DNA of 64,000 bases from Parietaria judaica (Eukaryota > Streptophyta > Magnoliopsida > Rosales > Urticaceae). This document shows positions 28,701-40,304 of the stretch, one piece after another. How positions within the stretch are numbered: the stretch's first letter is position 1; each line of letters starts with the position of its first letter. The notes beneath the pieces are model-generated. The model had not been told where the DNA came from. It did no database searches and saw nothing but the letters and a program-made list of their open reading frames with translations. The DNA lies in assembly GCA_954871525.1 (NCBI GenBank), contig OX940871.1, positions 30,276,086-30,340,085 of the forward strand, in the 5' to 3' direction. The position numbers and the translations under genes were made by a program.

Positions 28701-31353
28701 TATAGCATTTCCTATGGCATTTCTCGTCAACATTTTAATCCTTGCATATTTTTGCATGAGAACTCTTGTTATATTCAAATTCCAATGTATAAGCCCTATA
28801 ATCATTTTTTTTTCAATTGGTTTGAAATTTTAGGTCGTAAACAATGTAAAATAAAGAAATGCTATAGGAAATGCTAGTATTTCCTATGGCATTTCTCGTC
28901 AACAATTTAATCCTTGCATATTTTTGCATGAGAACTCTTGTTATATTCAAATTCCAATTTATAAGCTTTAAAATCATTATTTTTTCAATTGGTTCGAAAT
29001 TTAAGGTTGTAAAAAATGTAAAATAAAGAAATGCTATAGGAAATGCTATAGCATTTCCTATGGCATTTCTCGTCAACAATTTAATCCTTGCATATTTTTG
29101 CATGAGAACTCTTGTTATATTCAAATTCCAATGTATAAGCCCTAAAATCATTATTTTTTCAATTGGTTTGAAATTTAAGGTTGTAAAAAATGTAAAATAA
29201 AGAAATGCTATAGGAAATGCTATAGCATTTCGTATGGCATTTCTCGTCAACAATTTAATCCTTGCATATTTTTGCATGAGAACTCTTGTTATATTCAAAT
29301 TCCAATGTATAAGCCCTATAATCATTTTTTTTTCAATTGGTTTGAAATTTTAGGTCGTAAACAATGTAAAATAAAGAAATGCTATAGGAAATGCTAGTAT
29401 TTCCTATGGCATTTCTCGTCAACAATTTAATCCTTGCATATTTTTGCATGAGAACTCTTGTTATATTCAAATTCCAATTTATAAGCTTTAAAATCATTAT
29501 TTTTTCAATTGGTTCGAAATTTAAGGTTGTAAAAAATGTAAAATAAAGAAATGCTATAGGAAATGCTATAGCATTTCCTATGGCATTTCTCGTCAACAAT
29601 TTAATCCTTGCATATTTTTGCATGAGAACTCTTGTTATATTCAAATTCCAATGTATAAGCCCTAAAATCATTATTTTTTCAATTGGTTTGAAATTTAAGG
29701 TTGTAAAAAATGTAAAATAAAGAAATGCTATAGGAAATGCTATAGCATTTCGTATGGCATTTCTCGTCAACAATTTAATCCTTGCATATTTTTGCATGAG
29801 AACTCTTGTTATATTCAAATTCCAATGTATAAGCCCTATAATCATTTTTTTTTCAATTGGTTTGAAATTTTAGGTCGTAAACAATGTAAAATAAAGAAAT
29901 GCTATAGGAAATGCTAGTATTTCCTATGGCATTTCTCGTCAACAATTTAATCCTTGCATATTTTTGCATGAGAACTCTTGTTATATTCAAATTTCAATGT
30001 ATAAGCCCTAAAATCAATATTTTTTCAATTGGTTTGAAATTTAAGGTTGCAAAAAATGTAAAATAAAGAAATGCTATAGGAAATGCTATAGCATTTCCTA
30101 TGGCATTTCTCGTCAACAATTTAATCCTTGCATATTTTTGCATGAGAACTCTTGTTATATTCAAATTCCAATGTATAAGCCCTATAATCATTTTTTTTTC
30201 AATTGGTTTGAAATTTTAGGTCGTAAACAATGTAAAATAAAGAAATGCTATAGGAAATGCTAGTATTTCCTATGGCATTTCTCGTCAACAATTTAATCCT
30301 TGCATATTTTTGCATGAGAACTCTTGTTATATTCAAATTCCAATTTATAAGCTTTAAAATCATTATTTTTTCAATTAGTTCGAAATTTAAGGTTGTAAAA
30401 AATGTAAAATAAAGAAATGCTATAGGAAATGCTATAGCATTTCCTATGGCATTTCTCGTCAACAATTTAATCCTTGCATATTTTTGCATGAGAACTCTTG
30501 TTATATTCAAATTCCAATGTATAAGCCCTAAAATAATTATTTTTTCAATTGGTTTGAAATTTAAGGTTGTAAAAAATGTAAAATAAAGAAATGCTATATG
30601 AAATCCTATAGCATTTCGTATGGCATTTCTCGTCAACAATTTAATCCTTGCATATTTTAGCATGAGAACTCTTGTTATATTCAAATTCCAATGTATAAGC
30701 CCTATAATCATTTTTTTTCAATTGGTTTGAAATTTTAGGTCGTAAACAATGTAAAATAAAGAAATGCTATAGGAAATGCTAGTATTTCCTATGGCATTTC
30801 TCGTCAACAATTTAATCGTTGCATATTTTTGCATGAGAACTCTTGTTATATTCAAATTCCAATTTATAAGCTTTAAAATCATTATTTTTTCAATTGGTTC
30901 GAAATTTAAGGTTGTAAAAAATGTAAAATAAAGAAATGCTATAGGAAATGCTATAGAATTTCCTATGGCATTTCCCGTCAACAATTTAATCCTTGCATAT
31001 TTTTGCATGAGAACTCTTGTTATATTCAAATTCCAATGTATAAGCTTTAAAATCATTATTTTTTCAATTGGTTCGAAATTTAAGGTTGTAAAAAATGTAA
31101 AATAAAGAAATGCTATAGGAAATGCTATAGCATTTCCTATGGGATTTCTCGTCAACAATTTAATCCTTGCATATTTTGGTATGAGAACTCTTCTTATATT
31201 CAAATTCCAATGTATAAGCCCTAAAATCATTATTTTTTCAATTGGTTCGACTTTTAGGTCGTAAACAATGTAAAATAAAGAAATGCTATAGGAAATGCTA
31301 GCATTTCCTATGGCATTTCTCGTCAACAATTTAATCCTTGCATATTTTTGCAT
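22762..31353. repeat. About 3.46-kb macro-repeat, about 2.4 copies
   Basis: A block of about 20 monomers beginning near 22762 repeats from about 26220 with an offset of 3458-3459 bp through about 29325. After that the offset becomes 3979 bp, because the second copy carries one additional 520-bp trimer (28813-29325 is followed by a near-identical 29333-29845). A third partial copy runs from about 30199 to 31353. Smaller shared marks, such as CATATTTTAGCATGAG, CATATTTTGGTATGAG and TTATTTTTCCAATTGG, recur at the same offsets. Confidence 0.85.
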
Positions 31354-32399
31354 GAGAACTCTTGTTATATTCCAATTCCAATGTATAAGCCCTAAAATAA
31401 TTATTTTTCCAATTGGTTCGACTTTTAGGTCGTAAACAATGTAAAATAAAGAAATGCTATAGGAAATGCTATAGCATTTCGTATGGAATTTAAAGTCAAC
31501 AATTTAATCCTTGCATATTTTTGCATGAGAACGCTTGTAATATTAAAATTCCAATGTATAAGCCCTAAAATCATTATTTTTTCAATTGGTTCGAAATTTA
31601 AGGTTGTAAAAAATGTAAAATAAAGAAATGCTATAGGAAATGCTATAGCATTTCCTATGGCATTTCTCGTCAACATTTTAATCCTTGCATATTTTTGCAT
31701 GAGAACTCTTGTTATATTCAAATTCCAATGTATAAGCCCTATAATCATTTTTTTTTCAATTGGTTTGAAATTTTAGGTCGTAAACAATGTAAAATAAAGA
31801 AATGCTATAGGAAATGCTAGTATTTCCTATGGCATTTCTCGTCAACAATTTAATCCTTGCATATTTTTGCATGAGAACTCTTGTTATATTCAAATTCCAA
31901 TTTATAAGCTTTAAAATCATTATTTTTTCAATTGGTTCGAAATTTAAGGTTGTAAAAAATGTAAAATAAAGAAATGCTATAGGAAATGCTATAGCATTTC
32001 CTATGGCATTTCTCGTCAACAATTTAATCCTTGCATATTTTTGCATGAGAACTCTTGTTATATTCAAATTCCAATGTATAAGCCCTAAAATCATTATTTT
32101 TTCAATTGGTTTGAAATTTAAGGTTGTAAAAAATGTAAAATAAAGAAATGCTATAGGAAATGCTATAGCATTTTGTATGGCATTTCTCGTCAACAATTTA
32201 ATCCTTGCATATTTTTGCATGAGAACTCTTGTTATATTCAAATTCCAATGTATAAGCTTTAAAATCATTATTTTTTCAATTGGTTCGAAATTTAAGGTTG
32301 TAAAAAATGTAAAATAAAGAAATGCTATAGGAAATGCTATAGCATTTCCTATGGGATTTCTCGTCAACAATTTAATCCTTGCATATTTTGGTATGAGAA

Positions 32400-34700
32400 C
32401 TCTTGTTATATTCAAATTCCAATGTATAAGCCCTAAAATCATTATTTTTTCAATTGGTTCGACTTTTAGGTCGTAAACAATGTAAAATAAAGAAATGCTA
32501 TAGGAAATGCTAGCATTTCCTATGGCATTTCTCGTCAACAATTTAATCCTTGCATATTTTTCCATGAGAACTCTTGTTATATTCCAATTCCAATGTATAA
32601 GCCCTAAAATAATTATTTTTTCAAATGGTTCAAAATTTAAGGTTGTAAAAAATGTAAAATAAAGAAATTCTATAGCATTTCCTATGGCGTTTCTCGTCAA
32701 CAATTTAATCCTTGCATATTTTTGCATGAGAACTCTTGTTATATTCAAATTCCAATGTATAAGCCCTAAAATCATTATTTTTTCAATTGGTTTGAAATTT
32801 AAGGTTGTAAAAAATGTAAAATAAAGAAATGCTATAGGAAATGCTATAGAATTTCGTATGGCATTTCTCGTCAAATATTTAATCCTTGCATATTTTTCCA
32901 TGAGAACTCTTGTTATATTCAAATTCCAATGTATAAGCCCTAAAATCATTATTTTTTCAATTGGTTCGACTTTTAGGTCGTAAACAATGTAAAATAAAGA
33001 AATGCTATAGGAAATGCTATAGCATTTCCTATGGAATTTAACGTCAACAATTTAATCCTTGCATATTTTTGCATGAGAACGCTTGTAATATTAAAATTCC
33101 AAAGTATAAGCCCTAAAATCATTATTTTTTCAATTGGTTCGAAATTTAAGGTTGTAAAAAATGTAAAATAAAGAAATGCTATAGGAAATGCTATAGCATT
33201 TCGTATGACATTTCTCGTCAACAATTTAATCCTTGCATATTTTTGCATGAGAACTCTTGTTATATTAAAATTCCAATGTATAAGCCCTAAAATCATTATT
33301 TTTTCAATTGGTTCGACTTTTAGGTCGTAAACAATGTAAAATAAAGAAATCCTATAGGAAATGCTATAGCATTTCCTAAGGAATTTAACGTCAACAATTT
33401 AATCCTTGCATATTTTTGCATGAGAACGCTTGTAATATTAAAATTCCAATCTATAAGCCCTAAAATCATTAGTTTTACAATTGGTTCGAAATTTAAGGTT
33501 GTAAAAAATGTAAAATAAAGAAATGCTATAGGAAATGCTAGCATTTCCTATGGCATTTCTCGTCAACAATTTAATCCTTGCATATTTTTGCATGAGAACT
33601 CTTGTTATATTCAAATTCCAATGTATAAGCCCTAAAATCATTATTTTTTAAATTGTTTCAAAATTTTAGGTCGTAAACAATGTAAAATAAAGAAATGCTA
33701 TAGAAAATGCTATAGCATTTCCTATGGCATTCCTCGTCAACAATTTAATCCTTGCATATTTTTGCATGAGAACTCTTGTTATATTCAAATTCCAATGTAT
33801 AAGCTTTAAAATAATTATTTTTTCAATTGGTTCGAAATTTAAGGTTGTAAAAAATGTAAAATAATGAAATGCCATAGGAAATGCTATAGCATTTCCTATG
33901 GCATTTCTCGTCAACAATTTAATCCTTGCATATTTTTGCATGAGAACTCTTGTTATATTCAAATTCCAATGTGTAAGCCCTAAAATCATTATTTTTTTTA
34001 TTGGTTCGAAATTGAAGGTTGTAAAAATTTGTCAAATAAAGAAATGCTATAGGAAATGCTATAGCATTTCCTATGGAATTTCTCGTCAACAATTTAATCC
34101 TTGCATATTTTTGCATGAGAACTCTTGTTATATTCAAATTCCAATGTATAAGCCCTAAAATCATTATTTTTTCAATTGGTTCGAAATTTAAGGTTGTAAA
34201 AAATGTAAAATAAAGAAATTCTATAGGAAATTCTATAGCATTTCCTAAGGCATTTCTCGTCAACAATTTAATCCTTGCATATTTTTGCATGAGAACTCTT
34301 GTTATATTCAAATTCCAATGTATAAGCCCTAAAATCATTATTTTTTCAATTGGTTCGAAATTTAATGTTGTAAAAAATGTCAAATAAAGAAATGCTATAA
34401 GAAATGCTATAGCATTTCCTATAGCATTTCTCGTCAACGATTTAATCCTTGAATATTTTTGCATGAAAACTCTTGTTATATTAAAATTCCAATGTATAAG
34501 CCCTAAAATCATTATTTTTTCAATTGGTTCGAAATTTAAGGTTGTAAAAAATGTAAAATAAAGAAATGCTATAGGAAATGCTATAGCATTTCCTATGGCA
34601 TTTCTCGTCAACAATTTAATCCTTGCATATTTTTGCATGAGAACTCTTGTTATATTCAAATTCCAATGTATAAGCCCTAAAATCATTATTTTTTCAATTG
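32400..34700. repeat. Satellite A block paired with 4.7-6.9 kb
   Basis: This is the right-hand partner of the 4.7-6.9 kb block, sharing its private variants (offset 27758 then 27932 bp). It marks the transition from homogeneous HORs on the left to diverged monomers on the right. Confidence 0.8.
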
Positions 34701-37700
34701 GTTCGAAATTTAAAGTTGTAAAAAAGTAAAATAAAGAAATGCTATAGGAAATGCTATAGCATTTTCTATAGCATTTCTCGTCAACAATTTAATCCTTGCA
34801 TAATTTTGCATAAGAACTCTTGTCATATTCAAATTCCAATGTATAAGCCCTAAAATAATTATTTTTTCAATTGGTTCGAAAGTTAAGGTTGTAAAAAATG
34901 TAAAATAAAGAAATGCTATAGGAAATGCTGTAGCATTTCCTATGGCATTTCTCGTCAACAATTTAATCCTTGCATAGTTTTGCATGAGAACGCTTGTAAT
35001 ATAAAAATTCCAATGTATAAGCCCTAAAATAATTATTTTTTCAATTGGTTCGAAATTTAAGTTTGTAAACAATGTAAAATAAAGAAATGTTATAGCATTT
35101 CCTCTCGCATTTCTCGTCAACAGTTTAATCATTGCATAGTTTTGCATGAGAACGCTTGTAATATTAAAATTCCAATGTATAAGCCCTAAAATCATTATTT
35201 TTTCAATTGGTTCGAAATTTAAGGTTGTAAAAAATGTAAAATAAAGAAATGCTGCTATAGCATTTCCTATGGCATTTCTCGTCAACAATTTAATCCTTGA
35301 ATATTTTTGCATGAGATTTCTTGTTATATTCATATTCCAATGTATAAGCCCTAAAATCATTATTTTTTCAATTGGTTCGAAATTTAAGGTTGTAAAAAAT
35401 GTAAAATAAAGTAATGCTATAGGAAATGCTATAGCATTTTCTATGGCATTTCTCGTCAACCATTTAATCCTTGCATATTTTTGCATGAGAACGCTTGTAA
35501 TATTAAAATTCGAATGTATAAGCCCTAAAATCATTATTTTTACAATTGGTTCGAAATTTAAGGTTGTAAAAAATGTAAAATAAAGAAATGCTATAGGAAA
35601 TGCTATAGCATTTCCTATGGCATTTCTCGTCAACCATTTAATCCTTGCATATTTTTGCATGAAAACTCTTGTTATATTCAAATTCCAATGTATAAGCCCT
35701 AAAATCATTATTTTCTCAATTGGTTCGAAATTTAAGGTTGTAAAAAATGTAAAATAAAGAAATGCTATAGGAAATGCTATAGCATTTCCTATGGCATTTC
35801 TCGTCAACAATTTAATCCTTGCATATTTTTGCAAGAGAACACTTTTTATATTCAAATTCCAATGTATAAGCCCTTAATCATTATTTTTTCAATTGGTTCG
35901 AAATTTAAGGTTTTAAAAAATGTAAAATAAAGAAATGCTATAGGAAATGCTGTAGCATTTCCTACGGCATTTCTCGTCAACAATTTAATGCTTGCATATT
36001 TTTGCATGAGAACTCTTGTTATATTCAAACTCAATGTATAAGCCCTAAAATAATTATTTTTTCAATTGGTTCAAAATTTAAGGTTGTAAAAAATGTCAAA
36101 TAAAGAAATACTATAAGAAATGCTATAGCATTTCCTATGGCATTTCTCGTCAACAATTTAATCCTTGCATATTTTTGCATGAGAACGCTTGTTATATTCA
36201 AATTCCAATGTATAAGCCCTAAAATAATTATTTTTACAATTGGTTCGAAATTTAAGGTTGTAAAAAATGTAAAATAAAGAAATTCTATAGGGAATTCTAT
36301 AGCATTTCCTATGGCATTTCTCGTCAACCATTTAATTCTTGCATATTTTTGCATGAGAACTCTTGTTATATTCAAATTCCAATGTATAAGACCTAAAATC
36401 ATTATTTTTTCAATTGGTTTGAAATTTAAGGTTGTAAAAAATATAAAATAAAGAAATGCTATAGGAAAGGCTATAGCATTTCCTATGGCATTTCTCGTTT
36501 ACAATTTAATCCTTGCATATTTTTGCATGAGAACTCTTGTTATATTCAAATTCCAATGTATAAGCCCTAAAATCATTATTTTTACAATTGGTTCGACTTT
36601 TAGGTCAGACACAATGTAAAATAAAGAAATGTTATCGGAAATGCTATAGCATTTCCTATGGAATTTCTCGTCAACAGATTAATCCTTGCATATTTTTGCA
36701 TGAGAACGCTTGTAATATTAAAATTCCAATGTATAAGCCCTAAAATAATTATTTTTACAATTGGTTCGAAATTTAAGGTTGTAAAAAATGTAAAATAAAG
36801 AAATGCTATAGGAAATGCTATAGCATTTCCTGTGCCATTTCTCGTCAACAATTTAATCCTTGCATATTTTTGCATGAGAACTCTTGTTATATTCAAATTC
36901 CAATTTATAAGCCCTAAAATCATTATTTTTTCAATTGGTTCGAAATTTAAGGTTGTAAAAAATGTCAAATAAAGAAATGCTATAAGAAATGCTATAACAT
37001 TTCCTATGGCATTTCTCGTCAACAATTTAATCCTTGCATATTTTTGCATGAGAACTCTAGTTATATTAAAATTCCAATGTATAAGCCCTCAAATCATTAT
37101 TTTTTCAATTGGTTCAAAATTTAAGGTTGTAAAAAATATAAAATAAAGAAACGCTATAGGAAATACTATAGCATTTCCTATGGAATTTCTCGTCAACAAT
37201 TTAATCCTTGCATATTTTTGCATGAGAACGCTTGTAATATTAAAATTCCAATGTATAAGCCCTAAAATCATTATTTTTACAATTGGTTTGAATTTTAAGG
37301 TTGTAAAAAATGTAAAATAAAGAAATGCTATAGGAAATGCTATAGCATTTTCTATGGCATTTCTCGTCAACCATTTAATCCTTGCATATTTTTGCATGAG
37401 AACTCTTGTTATATTCAAATTCCAATGTATAAGTCCTAAACTCATTATTTTTTCAATTGGTTCGAAATTTAAGGTTGTAAAAAATGTAAAATAAAGAAAT
37501 GCTATAGGAAATGCTATAGCATTTCCTATGGCATTTCTCGTCAACAATTTAATCCTTGCATAATTTTGCATTAGAACTCTTGTTATATTCAAATTCCAAT
37601 GTATAAGCCCTAAAATCATTATTTTTTTAATTGGTTCGAAATTTAAGGTTGTAAAAAATGTAAAATAAAGAAATGCCATAGGAAATGCTATAGCATTTCC

Positions 37701-40250
37701 TATAACATTTCCTATGGCATTTCTCTTCAACAATTTAATCCTTGCATATATTTTCATGAGAACTCTTGTTATATTTAAATTCCAATGTATAAGCCCTAAA
37801 ATCATTATTTTTTCAATTGGTTCGAAATTTAAGGTTGTAAAAATTGTCAAATAAAGAAATACTATAAGGAATGCTATAGCATTTCCTATGGCCTTTCTCG
37901 TCAAAAATTTAATCCCTGCATATTTTTGCATGAGAACTCTCGTTATATTCAAATTCCAATGTATAAGCCCTAAAATCATTATTTTTTCAATTGGTTCGAA
38001 ATTTAAGGTTGTAAAAAATGGAAAATAAAGAAATACTATATGATTTCCTATGGCATTTCTCGTCAACAATTTAATCCTTGCATATTTTTGCATGAGAACG
38101 CTTGTAATATTAAAATTCCAATGTATAAGCCCTAAAATCATTATTTTTACAATTGGTTGGAAATTTAAGGTTGTAAAAAATGTAAAATAAAGAAATGGTA
38201 TAGGAATTGCTATAGCATTTCCTATGGCATTTCTCGTCAACAATTTAATCCTTGCATATTTTTGCATGAGAACTCTTGTTATATTCAAATTCCAATGTAT
38301 AAGCCCTAAAATCATTATTTTTTCAATTGGTTCGAAATTTAAGGTTGTAAAAAATGTCAAATAAAGAAATGCTATAGGTAATGCTATAGCATTTCCTATC
38401 GCATTTCTCGTCAACAATTTAATCCTTGCATATTTTTGCATGAGAACTCTTGTTATATTCAAATTTCAATGTATAAGCCCTAAAATCATTATTTTTTCAA
38501 TTGGTTCGAAATTTAAGGTTGTAAAAAATGTAAAATAAAGAAATGCTATAGGAAATGCTATAGCATTTCCTATGGCATTTCTCGTCAACAATTTAATCCT
38601 TGCATATTTTTGCAAGAGAACACTTTTTATATTCAAATTCCAATGTATAAGCCCTTAATCATTATTTTTTCAATTGGTTTGAAATTTAAGGTTGTAAAAA
38701 ATGTAAAATAAAGAAATGCTATAGGAAATGCTATAGCATTTCCTACGGCATTTCTCGTCAACAATTTAATCCTTGCATATTTTTGCATGAGAACTCTTGT
38801 TATATTCAAACTCAATGTATAAGCCCTAAAATAATTATTTTTTCAATTGGTTCGAAATTTAAGGTTGTAAAAAATGTCAAATAAAGAAATACTATAAGAA
38901 ATGCTATAGCATTTCCTATGGCATTTCTCGTCAACAATTTAATCCTTGCATATTTTTGCATGAAAACGCTTGTTATATTCAAATTCCAATGTATAAGCCC
39001 TAAAATAATTATTTTTACAATTGGTTCGAAATTTAGAGTTGTAAAAAATGTAAAATAAAGAAATTCTATAGGAATTCTATAGCATTTCCTATGGCATTTC
39101 TCGTCAACCATTTAATCCTTGCATATTTTTGCATGAGAACTCTTGTTATATTCAAATTCCAATGTATAAGCCCTAAAATCATTATTTTTTCAATTGGTTT
39201 GAAATTTAAGGTTGTAAAAAATGTAAAATAAAGAAATGCTATAGGAAATGCCATTTCCTATGGCATTTCTCGTTAACAATTTAATCCTTGCATATTTTTG
39301 CATGAGAACTCTTGTTATATTCAAATTCCAATGTATAAGCCCTAAATCGACTTTTAGGTCGGAAACAATGTAAAATAAAGAAATGCTATAGCATTTCCTA
39401 TGGAATTTCTCGTCAACAGATTAATCTTTGCATATTTTTGCATGAGAACGCTTGTAATATTAAAATTCCAATGTATAAGCCCTAAAATAATTATTTTTAC
39501 AATTGGTTCGAAATTTAAGGTTGTAAAAAATGTAAAATAAAGAAATGCTATAGGAAATGCTATAGCATTTCCTGTGGCATTTCTCGTCAACAATTTAATC
39601 CTTGCATATTTTTGCATGAGAACTCTTGTTATATTCAAATTCCAATTTATAAGCCCTAAAATCATTATTTTTTCAATTGGTTCGAAATTTAAGGTTGTAA
39701 AAAATGTCAAATAAAGAAATGCTATAAGAAATGCTATAGCATTTCCTATGGCATTTCTCGTCAACAATTTAATCCTTGCATATTTTTGCATGAGAACTCT
39801 CGTTATATTAAAATTCCAATGTATAAGCCCTCAAATCATTATTTTTTCAATTGGTTCGAAATTTAAGGTGGTAAAAAATGTAAAGTAAAGAAACGCTATA
39901 GGAAATGCTAGCATTTCCTATGGCATTTCTCGTCAACAATTTACTCCTTGCATATTTTTGCATGAGAACGCTTGTAATATTAAAATTCCAATGTATAAGC
40001 CCTAAAATCATTATTTTTACAATTGGTTCGAATTTTAAGGTTGTAAAAAATTTAAAATAAAGAAATGCTATAGGAAATGCTATAGCATTTTCTATGGCAT
40101 TTCTCGTCAACCATTTAATCCTTGCATATTTTTGCATGAGAACTCTTGTTATATTCAAATTCCAATGTATAAGTCCTAAAATCATTATTTTTTTCAATTG
40201 GTTAGAAATTTAAGGTTGTAAAAAACATAAAATAAAGAAATGCTATAGGA
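34700..40250. repeat. Diverged right edge of satellite A
   Basis: Monomers here carry many private substitutions and small indels, and HORs are weak. A duplication is still visible: 35852-37089 resembles 38633-39847 at offsets of about 2781 falling to 2754 bp. Shared marks are GCAAGAGAACACTTTTTATA near 35831 and 38612, the shortened AAGCCCTTAATCATT, and a GACTTTTAGGTCGGA-like junction near 36596 and 39352. The last monomer is broken at about 40250 by retrotransposon sequence. Higher divergence at an array edge fits satellites that homogenise mainly in their interior. Confidence 0.8.
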
Positions 40251-40304
40251 GGGGGCTTTGTTTCTTTCTATCGCACAGCCAGGAAATCGAAGGGAGGAAG
40301 GAGA

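Larger units (their letters stand above)
1..40250. repeat. Satellite A: 174-bp tandem array
   Basis: An uninterrupted head-to-tail array, about 70% A+T by eye, with a basic monomer of about 174 bp and roughly 230 copies. Landmarks repeated in every monomer are CAATTGGTTCGAAATTTAAG, AACAATTTAATCCTTGCATA and AATTCCAATGTATAAGCCC. The common forms are 174 bp, 173 bp (a 1-bp-shorter GACTTTTAGGTCG segment), 170 bp (4 bp lost at the centre of a palindrome) and 162 bp (12 bp lost from one palindrome arm). The monomers are arranged into higher-order repeats listed separately. The array is cut at its right end by retrotransposon DNA. I do not recognise the family. Its monomer length is in the nucleosomal range typical of plant centromeric and subtelomeric satellites, and it lies about 21.6 kb from a telomere. 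Whether it is subtelomeric or belongs to a very terminal centromere cannot be decided from sequence. Confidence 0.97.

Noticed and set aside
1306..40197. Dozens of minus-strand ORFs of 60-457 codons in the satellite
   Set aside because: They repeat the same 58-residue unit dictated by the tandem repeat, start and stop where monomer length variants shift the frame, and vary freely at amino-acid level. Treated as non-coding.
1..40250. CRISPR-like regular repeats
   Set aside because: Monomers are contiguous with no unique spacers, in a eukaryotic chromosome end.
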